Source of the DNA: Lichenostomus cassidix
Taxonomy: Eukaryota; Chordata; Aves; Passeriformes; Meliphagidae
Length of the DNA stretch: 64,000 nt
Reading direction: 5' to 3'
Assembly (NCBI GenBank): GCA_008360975.2
Contig: CM039187.1
Span: 18,059,094 to 18,123,093 of the forward strand
Shown here one piece after another: positions 1-11,502 of this stretch. The translations under genes were made by a program, and so were the position numbers. The notes beneath the pieces were generated by a model, which did no database searches, had not been told where the DNA came from, and saw only the letters and a program-made list of their open reading frames with translations. The stretch's first letter is position 1, and every line of letters begins with the position of its first letter.

Positions 1-3000
1 GAGGTTTAATAGGAGGAAAGTGCCCTTTTAAAATTGTTTAGAATACTGTAGCAACATGGCCAATAATGCAGATTGGATGCATTTAAAGGAGTAAGTATGA
101 AAACACTTGGCTGCCTATATAGCCCTTTCTGAAATTCACAGAACTTGTTGATCCTAACCGTCTTAAGAGGGGCTTTTTAACCAAAATTGGGCTAAGTCAA
201 TTACGTGCTGCATTTACAGATATGTTGGCATGTTTCTGTGTGTGTGCAGACATAATGGTCATGCTTTCTGCAACTGACTGTTTCAGCCATTGTTTTTCCA
301 CCCAAATCTGGCTTACAGCACAGCAACACAGTAAATCTGCTACAAATGCTTGGCACTGACACTTGATTCAAAGTCTTACTGGTGCTGCTATGTCATTATG
401 AACCTGCTGTGATTATTACTGTGTATCTTTCCACTTCTCTCAGTTGCACAGTGCGATTTGAGTGGAAAAGATTGAGTCAGAACTCAGCCTTTAGCCAAGA
501 GAGGATGCTGTGTTACTTACTGTGACCAAGGAAAGCAATGCCCAAGGGCTAAAAGTGATGAAGGAGGGAGGCAGACAGATGGTGCTACTGAAAATGAAAT
601 CAGCTGGTAGAGGTAGCAGGACCTCTCTGACTATAGACCCCCAGTGTCGGGACCAGGTGGAGCTGTCCCTCGGGAGAAAGGGGCAAAAAGGCAGTTCTCC
701 AAGAGACAGTTGCTAAGAGAGACAGAAGAGATGCTAGTACATGTGGCCAGGCCAAGAAAAAGCAATCACCTGAATACTTGGCTAGGGATGGAGGCCAGAA
801 ACAGCAGAAAAAGGAGCAGGGAATAAGCTGTAGGAGGATCTTCATATGGTGCCATTAGGCTGTGTGCAGTATGCTGCACGCTGGGGGATGTGGCGTTCCT
901 CCAGGCCCTTCTTTGCTTTTTTGGGGGTATATATTTCAAACGCTTCTTTTAAATCTGCTCCACGTGAAACATGTGAATTTCTGAAATCTTTTATGTTTTG
1001 AAATAAAAAAATATCGTTGAAGGCAGATTTAATTGATTTAGTCATGGGAATTGAACACAGCCCAATTTCTCCAACTTGCCCTGTTCAGACGTTGAAACAG
1101 CACTGATGCTGATTGAAACGACCCCAATTGGCACAGGGGAATATAGCCCAGATCACATCTTGGCTGTTTACCCTAAGCCAGCATTTTTTCCAAGCAGCCA
1201 CTGATTGCTGCAAAATGCCTTCTTCATACAGGCCCCACAGAGAAATAATTAAGCTTTATAGAAGCTTCGTCCTCTAAATAGAGAAGAAATTGACCCTAAA
1301 ACACAGTTAGTCACTGGGAGCAGCTAAAAGAGGGATTTTCACAGTTGTGGTAATCATGCCCTCAGTTTCCAGATAAAGGAATTGTGCTTACAAGCAGATG
1401 AAATGAGATCACTTACAAAGCTGGTCTCTAAAGAGTTATTCTCAAATTAGTGGGATTGTTTAACTTTAAAGTGTCTAGTATATCTTGAAACTGATGATGT
1501 GATGTCTGGAAATACCTTTAGGTCATCTGTGTGCTGTTCTTGTCATCTGATTGCTTTGGAGGGTTGATTGTAATGTAAAGGGGAAGCACTTTGTAGTCTT
1601 ATTTTCATGGCCCTCCAAGGGATAAACCTTGAAAATGCTAATACTGGGATCACAGCAAAGGAATCAAAGGTGAACTCCTTAAAAAATGTAAATGCTTTGT
1701 CTTTTTGAAGGCCTGTATGGTTCTATCTTTTGCACAGAAGCACTGTAAAGTATTAGATTATTCTTAGGCTGAATAGCAGCCAGTGCAAACACAAAGTGGT
1801 AGCCTAAGCTTGCTATGAAATTTAAAATCCATTTAGGCTGTTCATCAGTTTGGAACAGATTTAGAAAAGCATTTGAATACACATGTCCACTGTTGCCTGA
1901 AGCTTTAATGGATTCAGTGAGCATTTGTCTGTAGAAAAGTAGTCCAGGTTTTTCAGTTGCAGAGCTTAGCTATCCTGTAGTCTATCAGATGACCAAGGCT
2001 TACTGAAAAGAACTGTTTCTCAGAGGTGTTCTGTTCAGGTGTATGGGCCTGGGTTATAAAAAACCTTCTACTGAGTTATTGGGGAAAGGAAGAGACAGGA
2101 AAAGTTGTAACAGTGTGAAGATGAAAATATACTCTTTCCCCCAAGTACAAGAGCAAGTAATCTCATGCTGGGGCACAGTGCAGTCAGTCATGTTTGTAAG
2201 GAATGTGATATCTCCCTGTGCTATGATAAATCCCCTTTCCTGGGACTGGATTCTTACTTCATATAGGTTTGAGGGCATCCCATTAAGGAGGAGCCTGCAG
2301 GGGTTTCCTCTTTTGTTCCCTCCATTCACTCAAGGAACTTTATGGAAGATTTTTAAAGACAAAGAGCCATACCTATTTTTCTTCTTCTCTCTTCAAAATC
2401 TGTGCAGTTGTTACTGGGTTTAGTCAACATTAATCCTGTGCTATAGGCAGGTTGTATTATGCTTGGGGAGATTCTGAAGGGATAGATAGCCTCCTTTCTC
2501 TAGTATCTTCAGCCCTGGAATCTCTAGAGAAAGTTTCTGAGAGAATCCTGCTTTACATTTCTTTAGACAGAACAAGGGAAAGCTGACTTCAGCTTTGCTT
2601 CTAGTTGCTAGACATAATTTTAATTATAGTCATATACATTATATAAAGTATGGAAGAAAGTTCTTCCAGCAGCTGGCTGCTGGTTCCTATCAAATGGTTA
2701 CCAAAATTACATGGTGGAGTTGATCATCCTGAAATTTTCAGATGATAGTATCTTCCCCGTATCTTCCCCCCAGTTTTTTAGCCACTCTCCATTTTAATAA
2801 TTTGTCTTACCCCACTCTAAAGACTCTTGATTTTAATATGCACTGGAAGTCAATATGGCATTAATTTGATTGGAAGAATTTACTGGAGAAGATCAGAAGT
2901 TGCTGATGGTTGATCCTGCCAAATAGGTATAAAAGCTTCCAAAAACAGCCTGTCAGCAGGACTGTCTGTTCATCACATCACCCAGTCTGTCCATAGGTGG

Positions 3001-6000
3001 CATGTTCTGCCTATCTCAGGTGTCAGGTTAGTACAGTTTGGTGTCATTGCACTGCTGCCTTGGTGTGCTGGCTCAGCTGGAGGCTTCCTTTGACACATGT
3101 ACAGTGAAACAACCAGGTCTGTTCCACAGATGAACTTCAGAGACTGCAGGGCACTTGGGCAAGAGCCATCACCCAGCATGTACATGACATACAGTACTTG
3201 CTGAAAGTACTCAAGAGAGCATGAAATAAAAGCAAGCCCATAATCAAAATGCCAGGTTGAAATTTGGGCTGTGGAGTGTTTCACTCCTTGCTCTATTGCT
3301 AAATTTGTATTTGCCTGGAGCTCCTTGTTCTGTAGTTCCTCTTGATAAAAGACTTAAAATTGTGCTTCTTTTCTCTGACTCTTTGTCTGCCCAGAGGAGA
3401 GGTGTGCTCTATTATTAAATGTGCATAATGCTTAGTATGTTAGTTCCAGATCCTTAGCTGAGACTTCTGATGTTTTTGTAGCACAAATAGTAGGGTCAAA
3501 GTATTGTTCCTATTCATGTGGCACCTAGAAATAACAAAGTTTGCAGGTGTGGGGGAAAACCTTTCTTTGGTTCCTTTAGATTTCCAGTCAATTCAAGAGT
3601 TCTAGTGGAGTTGTTTTTAATTTTTTACCTTCAATGAATAATTTAGTAAAGTTTTTAGTATGTGACAGGCCCTGTTCTTTAAAACGAGATATAGTTGCTA
3701 CTACTGAAGTATAGCCCAGAGTGGGATGACAGCAGCCGTACCCAGAAATTTCATCTCATATAAGCAGGTTATCTTGCAATATATCCAAGCCATTGGCATG
3801 TTCACTGTGGCTCACTTCAAAGATGCCTTTTTTCCCTTAGGCAGGGTGAGGATTTTTGGGTTTTGATGTACAGCATGTAATCAAAAGTGTGTAATCAGAA
3901 AAGGCTGAGTTCTCTCACCAATAGATAACACTGTTCATGTGGAGGCAGTATGAGAATATATATAATATGTGCATATATACATGGGTTCCTGCATATATGC
4001 ATATAAAAAATATATATGTACCTGCTGGCAGCCCTTCAGAGAGCTGTATGCTTCCAGGAATTGTTACCTTCAGAATTGCTGTGGTTATCTGAACACCAGT
4101 GCAGAAGGCCATGCTGTGACCTCAGTGAATTGCATTAGATGGCAATGTCAATATACACAATTAATTAACTATTGACCTTTAGTACTGAGCTATTTTAGGC
4201 AACCTGTCGGGCTGTACAGAGTAACTCACTAGCGCATGGTTCCAAGGCTCGTCACTGGAGGTGCTATTCCTCCATGCGAAGGGCATGACAGCCCACAGAG
4301 TTTCAGCAAGTGATTATGGGGTTAGAAGGGTCAAATTCAGGCTGTCAAGGCTTAGGCTACATGTCACAATATAAGCATTGCAGAAGCCTCCTATGAGGAG
4401 GAGTGCTCTAAAACCTGCTGCTGCCGTTGCTATCATAAATAGCCAGTTTGCCCAAAGGTGCTGCTGCTGGGGCAGTAAGGGTGGTGTGTGGCAGAAGCTA
4501 CAGAGTGGAGGAAGGTTTTGATTGCTTATTTTCCCAGCCTCTTCAAAGCTGAGCCCAGTGTGGGAACGGTATCAGAATTCCAAGACAGCTGAATCCACCT
4601 GTTTCGTTCAACCCATCTCCACCTCTTCTTTGCCCTGTTCTGTCCCGAGGCTGCTCTTATTTCTTCTTTGCTGTGGCACACCTCTACCTGAAGGCAGCCC
4701 TGAGTCAGTAGACCCAGGTGAGCTGGGAGGACTGGCCAGCAGCAGCTGTATGTAGCCCTGTAGCTGTGCTTGTAGATCTGGCAGAATTTGATACTTGGGC
4801 TTTTGGCAGCAGCTTACCTTTTACTGTGCTCCTGTCAGGGAATTGTGCTTCGCTGTTAGGGACTCATTGCTTTCACTGACTTATGTTCCTAGGGAAGTGA
4901 CTGGCATTAAAGCAATGGTTAGTTTAACTCACCTCACTATCCTACTCTGAGTTGCAGTGCAGCTCTGTAAATAGTTTGATGAGCAAAAATAATGAAATGA
5001 AAGGAGGACACAGTGACTGGAGGCTCACTGATGTATGGCTTTTGGTGGTAGCCACTGCTTACATTAGCTTGAACGAGGTGTGGGGCATAGCTTCCTCCAG
5101 TGTTTTATTATTCCTTTTTGTGGTGCCTATCCAAGTGTGTTAATTTCTGTTCATATTTTAGTTGCATTTTCATTATGTATGAAAATGGAGAAAAGTACCT
5201 TTTGTTCTGAAGCAGAAAGATGGGGAGAAAGGAAATGTGCCTCAGATGTGGAGTTTCTGCAAGCCATTCTGAACATTGCTGGCATCTAGAAACAGAATAC
5301 TGAGCTTGAAATGCAAATGAAATTCCACAATTTCTTTTTTGTCCCAGCCTTTTGATTTCCCAAGTGGCAAGACTTTAACACTCTTGGTACCAGACAATTG
5401 GATCAAGAAACCAGTAACACTGTTTTGGAAGGGAAATTTTGGCTCATTGATTCTAGTCATCTGCTATTAGACTGTCACATCATATATTCTGCTGTCCTGT
5501 TTTTTAAAAAACTCATTGCTAAACTGAAGGAGCTGAGAGATTGGATTAATTCTTAGCAGGTTACCTTCTGTGATTTCCTCATAATGTTAAACCTGAGACA
5601 GATTTATTAATTGATTTGTGACTTCACTTCCAACAATACATAGCTCTGTCTCCAAGGAAGAATGCAACATGCTGTTTTACTGGTTTAATATTTTTTTTTA
5701 GAAGATTGCTCAATATGTCTTTTAAACTAATTCATTATTTAAGTTCTGTTAAACGGTTTCACTCTGCAAATGAAAATTATCAGCAGATGAGTGTCAGGTC
5801 TCTCATTAAATTGTCAGGCTTTCCGTTAAAAAAAAGTAGTTACTGCAAAACCCTTTATAAAATAAAGGATTTTAAGTCAGGTGTACCTGCTTTTAGGACA
5901 GGTTAAGCATCAAAGAGAAAACAAATTTCCAACAAATACCTGAATTCACATCACTTGCATGATCAGAATCCTGTATCAATAGCACGTGCAAGTGGTGTAA

Positions 6001-7863
6001 AATGTGAAGAACCATGGCTTCCAGGATAAACCCAAGATCTTTCTTTACTTTGTTTTGTGACAGTCATAACAGTTCAGTTTGCATTCTGGCCCAAGGTTAT
6101 TCTACTGGGTTTTATTCTATATATATACACCTATCTGGGTAAGATGGGAATTAAGTTACAGTGTCTTACTAAGGGTTAAGGGGGGTGTGTCTGAGTCTTG
6201 GCTGAATCTTGCCTTTAATTCGTACAGACCCAGCTGTAAATGGATACCTGTTTTTTCAGTCTCTGTGCAGCTGAGCCATCCCAATGGGAGGCAGACACAT
6301 TGCTGTCTATAGTACTGTTGACTAGAGAAATGAAACCTTAAGGGATCATTTCTGTGACAAGGAAGGTGGTGGCTGTATCTGTATTTATAAAGTAGCGTGT
6401 GTATGTTAGTATCTTCTCTAACAAAGAAATTAGAGTATAATGTGTGACAAGGAGCCTTGCTTTTGCTATGACAGTAGAAAAGCCTGTGGCAGCCTTGTTT
6501 AAATATACAATAGGGGCTTTTAATAAATCAAGTATAGAACTGAAGAGTCCCGAGACAGATACAGTGTGTGTTGCAGCATGATCAAAGCAGTGATGACTGA
6601 GCAGCTCTGGTGTCTGAAGCTGAAGCACAGGGCTGGGCACAGCGTGCTTCTGTGGCAACACACCTTTTGTCGCCTGAGGTCTCCCTGGTCTGGCACCGGG
6701 CAGTTGCCTGACCCAGGTCTCTGCTGGCTGTGCTGGTTTCTGTGCAGCCCTGTATGGATATGACACTTCTGTTGTTCTGCTGATTGCATTTTCCGTCCTG
6801 GGTTTCAGGCTTTGCTGTGCAGATCAAAAGAGCTGTAAACCTTTGTTTGAATTTTGAAATGCAAGCAATGTTTTGCAGCAGTGGGTGAGCTGTGCAGTCT
6901 GTACAGCAGCTGTGGAACGTGGGAGACCCAGGTTTAAAAATTTGCTATTATGAGGTTATTAATGCAGATTTGCTCCTTGCCAAAACCTCCAGGAACAATT
7001 GAGAAGTTTGTTGAAGTGACGTGCAGAATACAGCAGCAGAAAAAGTCTTTAATAACAGCCAGTGGAGCCACAGCTCTGATACAATGCTCATTCTTAACAC
7101 ATTGATTTTAGAGGCTTGTCTATTAAGCGTTAAATATGCCAAGAGCTTCGCTTTATGTTTTTGAGTTAGTTCAGCTCATTCGTACTTCTTCAGTTATTCT
7201 GTTTCTCACTGTGCTCTTGTAGCAGCTTAGGAACATGACTGATGCCACACCTCTTCTCCTGGTAGATAGAAGATGCTGTTCAAATAAGACCAGGATGAAA
7301 GGCCTCACAAAGTACAAAAAGGGCTTCAGGGAATGGTCTGGTTTGGCAGATGGTGCTCATGTGCATATGCTAGTAAGGAATGTAAGTCCTCAGGTAGTGT
7401 TTGAGTTATTGAATTACTGACGGTTCTGTTTTGCGAAGAAGAAAACCCCAAGCCTCTAATCTCTTGCCATCATTGTAAGAGGAAGGATTAGCTGTTACAT
7501 TGCAGCTAAATTCCAACTAGTCATTACACACACTTCCATCTAATTACTCTAATTACTGTAGCATTGCTCATTTCCTGAGCTATTGTTCTGTGCAGTGTTT
7601 GACAGCTGGCAGGTTCCACTCCAGAGATGTCTGCATTTGACCTTGGGGTAAAACTTTTCTGTTCTGATCACTGCTTCTCCCGGGATGAGGCTATGTGACC
7701 TTTCTTGCATTTAACAGTAGAGTCACTTTCTTACAACTTGCCCTTGAGTATCTGATGTAGAGTGATATCTGACTCTATATGCTGTGTTTCACCCTGAAGG
7801 TGATAGCTGTGCATACTGACTCCTGACTTCGGGGTTTGTTTGTTTGTTTTCATTTCACTGCAG
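1..7863 (+). other. MARCHF8: MARCHF8 upstream intronic sequence
   Basis: No exon of a recognised protein was found here on either strand. The known N-terminal exons of MARCHF8 (short segment beginning Met-Ser-Met-Pro and the Lys/Glu-rich stretch before the Ser-rich linker) were looked for and not seen, so they should lie left of position 1. All reading frames are short and look random. The only structured element is a TA-rich patch near 3952-4020. The stretch ends in a good pyrimidine tract and CAG acceptor at 7861-7863. Confidence 0.7.
3952..4020. repeat. TA-rich low-complexity patch
   Basis: An imperfect run of ATATAT, TGCATATAT and AAAATATATA units lies within MARCHF8 intronic sequence. 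It has no longer periodic unit and no coding signal. Confidence 0.6.
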
Positions 7864-7943
7864 GCTGGAAGTCCAACCTCTATCTCTGCCCCTCATAGCT
7901 TCTCTCGGACTTCTGTTACACCATCCAACCAGGACATCTGCAG
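7864..7943 (+). CDS. MARCHF8: MARCHF8 exon: Ser-rich linker and first RING Cys
   Basis: This 80-nt exon is flanked by a CAG acceptor and a CAG|GTAAAG donor. It starts in phase 0 and ends after two bases of an Arg codon. It encodes 26 residues beginning AGSPTSIS and ending NQDIC. The last Cys (codon 7939-7941) is the first zinc ligand of the RING-CH domain once spliced to the 11012 exon. Confidence 0.93.
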
Positions 7944-10900
7944 GTAAAGTGTGCCATTTGCGTGGATACAGTGGGGCTCAGGAAAGGTTCAAATTAAGGA
8001 AAAACAAAACTGGAGAAGCATGTTTATGGGGAAGTAAGCAATGTGGGGTTCCCACATGAAGCATCCCATTTGTTTGACTCGACTGCTGTCTAACACCGCT
8101 TTGTAAAATCCTACTGACTGTTTGGCCCTGCTATGTTTGCCGTTCCCACACTAGCTGTAATTCTCATTTCTTCGCTTTTAATTATACGTGTTCTCTTTTT
8201 TAATTGCTATTTTACTTTCTGTGCTTTTATTCCACTGTTCTGCATGCAGTTCCAGTGCAGTGTTTTCTGAGTGTTGTCATCACAGTCCAGTGCAGTCTGC
8301 TGTTGTCTTGAAAAATCCACACTGCCAGAGCCCTCTGACACAAGGGGTCACTGTGACAGTAATCTGTCAGGACACGTTACATACAGCAAAGAGAAACTCC
8401 CGTGGGCAGGATCGGGGCCAGGCACTCAGGTCTGCTAAGAACATAAAGCCCACCCGCACTCTGAAATTCTCCAAGTCCCTCAATGACGTGGACCAGAAGG
8501 CGCAGGGCACCGGCGAGTGCTTTGATTATGTGGAGCGAACGCGCTCAGAAGGCAAACTGACCCCGAATCAAGAGCAGTGTTTAAGGATTAACAAATTTCA
8601 TCTTAAAGAGAGGAAACCGCTGAATCTCAGGCCTCTTTCTTTTAGCAATTCTAAGCACTCCTATATCCCTTCCCTTTCCAACTACTCGAGTGCATCGGGA
8701 GGAGCAGAGAACCACAGCGCTGTACATATCCCCCTGCTGGAGGACAAGGTGGACCATGACACCTCAAGGAGCAAAAAACTGTTGCGTTACCTTTTTTCCT
8801 TCTCCCACACCTCCAGCATCAGCAGCCTGCATAAATTTCATGAACTGGAGAGCTATTCCAGTCACTTCCAAGCTGACAAATCCTCCAGCATGCTGGTGGA
8901 AAGCACGGACTTCTGCTCTGATGATATGGGAGACGATGACGTCTTTGAGGACAGCACCTCAGTGAAACTCAAAACAAAAGAGCAGCGGGCACCGCTCTGT
9001 TCAGTTGAGAAGGACAGTGACCTTGACTGCCCTTCCCCCCTCTCAGAAAAGTTACCCCCTCTCTCCCCTGTGTCCACATCAGGAGATACCTGCAGGTTGG
9101 TTTACCAGAGAACCACCTACCTTTGAACCCTCCTATGTGTGGTGGTGACTGTTCTGCTTTCCCCTGCCTTTGTGCTGTTTCTGTCTTTTATTTTACCCTG
9201 TCACCTTGCTAATACAGTATGAGATTTGATGCATGCAGCCTTCTCTCTGATGTCCTGCACCCCTCTGATGCACTTAACAAGGCTACTAAGCAAAATAATT
9301 TTCTTTGGAGTCAAATAAATTCTCTTAAAATTTATTTCAGGTTTGGGGTTCTGAGATGGTATTTTTCCTCTTATCAGCACCCAAACTGGAAATACTATGA
9401 GAGACTCAGCTACGCATCATAAAGGTCAAGCTGAACAAGTCTTAGCTTTTAATGAGCAATGTGTTGTCCTGACAGCATTGCTGGTTTGACCAGAGGGTGG
9501 GAATCAGGAGGAAAACAGTCTGCTTGAAAATTGCTTCTGAGATCAGATCAATATCGCTTAAGATTTTTTCCCCCTCAGTTTGTATCCTACCACACTTTTT
9601 TGATAAGGGCTCCCTGGATGCCTTTGTCAAAGGGGATCTGAGCACTGGCGTAGTGGTAGGCCTATGTGATGTCCATAGTGTGAGGACCAAAAATGATGTG
9701 TGTCCTAACTCCAACTCCAGAGGATTAATCATGTGCACAGGTGGTGGGAACAAGAACCGGCCTGTCTTCAGGGTGACTGGTCTGCAGGTGTGCCCCATCC
9801 CACCTCCAAAACCTGGTTGAGGAGCAAGAGTCATCAAGTATGGGAGCAGCTGTCCAATCCCTTTACCTAGCATTTTATTGTCCTAGTCTTTCTCCTCCCT
9901 AACACCACTTCCTAAAGCTGGCTGTGTTATTACTTGCCAAAATGATTTGATTTCCTCCCTCATTAACACCATATCTAGTTCTGTACTGGCTTATCACCAA
10001 CAAGATGCTGTTGTAATCCACCCACTCCTTCATTTCCACTTGCCAGCTATCAGCAAGGTCACAAGAGGCAAGATGCTACACATCAGTAAGAGATCTCAGT
10101 AATAGACAGAGATGGCAGCAGACCAGAATGTACTTCACATATGCTTAGTAACTTGTATTCATTCCCTGAGCTCCTCACCATCCCCCTTTCAATTCATGAC
10201 CTCTTCCACATGGTTAGAAGGACTTCACAATGCTTGATGCTACCCAAGGGTTGTGTATAAATTGAATCTGGAAATTAAATGTCAGCAGCTGGTAGTAACA
10301 CTTTTTCAGATGTCCTTGCTGTTTGCACTGTAAGGAAGATGGGGAATTTTGCAGAGCTGATGCTTCCTTAGCAACTCTTGCAAAGTAAGAGTTGGAGAAG
10401 CAAAACTGTTCAGAGTTAGTGTGTCTTGGGGCTCAGATTCAGTGCTGTAGTTTTGCAATGTGAATCTGTCTTTTAGGAATTTGCATTAGAATTAATCACT
10501 TGTGCAAAATCTAGGCTGTCTAAATTAGTTGTTTGTGATCCTGAGGTGGACTCTTTCAAAATTGGTTTGGGAATTTTGTTTTATCTTCTATTTCAGACCG
10601 TAGTACATGAGTAGCTGTACCTCTCTGTGCATATTTTGTTTAGGGAAGTGCTGTCTGATCTGTTTAAATGCTATTTGCAGTTAAGTGCTATTGGTCTGGG
10701 TGAAATGTTGTCATTCCTCTCCATTTTTTCTTTCAAGTGCTGCATTTCTGTCAGTCTCTGTATGTCTGCCTCATCTGTGAGAAAGCAGCTGTCTAGTTAG
10801 CTGTGTCTATGCTCAATTATTTTGTGCCTGTGTATGTGTTTGTGCAGCAATGGAATTGTTTAGTTTTAGCTCCTTTGTGGAACACATTCCTTTGATTTAT

Positions 10901-11439
10901 ATGTCTCGGGATCCTCAGTGAACATCCATGTGTGATCACAGATAGTACACGGCTGTTCCACATCCTTTCTTCTTCCTCTTCTCCTAATGAGTAGCTTTGC
11001 TTCTGATTCAGGATATGTCACTGTGAAGGAGACGATGAGAGCCCTTTGATTACCCCCTGTCACTGTACGGGAAGTCTTCATTTTGTGCACCAGGCCTGCC
11101 TGCAGCAATGGATCAAGAGCTCGGATACGCGATGCTGTGAGCTGTGCAAATACGAGTTCATCATGGAGACAAAACTGAAGCCTTTGAGAAAGGTAGGCAC
11201 AGGACCTGCTTCCCCCAGGGCATGCTTTGTTAAACAGAGATCCCCTCTGGAACAGACTGTGCCCACAAGCCTGCAGCACCCACCATGTATTTATTATCAT
11301 TCTTGTGGCTCCTTAGAATCTGGTCAGTTTTGTATAGGTACAAAAGGATTAGCACTCACCCTGGCAAATTCAGCATCACTGGAATCCATCTCTGATAAAA
11401 GCTGATATAGCCCAGCAGCTCACTGTATGTGTGTGTGTA

Positions 11440-11502
<63 letters not shown>

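Noticed and set aside
2973..3284. 103-codon minus-strand frame suspected as a retroviral remnant.
   Set aside because: No protease, polymerase or envelope motif and no LTR-like flanks were seen.
8188..8249. The long frame containing the MARCHF8 cassette has an upstream Met followed by a signal-peptide-like hydrophobic stretch.
   Set aside because: The hydrophobic residues are the translation of the intronic polypyrimidine tract before the acceptor at 8248-8249. The exon should start at 8250, so this is not a real signal peptide.
9442..9873. Overlapping open frames of 107 (+) and 143 (-) codons in a MARCHF8 intron.
   Set aside because: No recognisable family, no good flanking splice sites, and both strands open at once; treated as chance.
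11046..11405. RING-CH exon frame continuing 200 bases into the intron.
   Set aside because: The homology stops exactly at LRK before a GTAGGC donor, so the continuation is intron.
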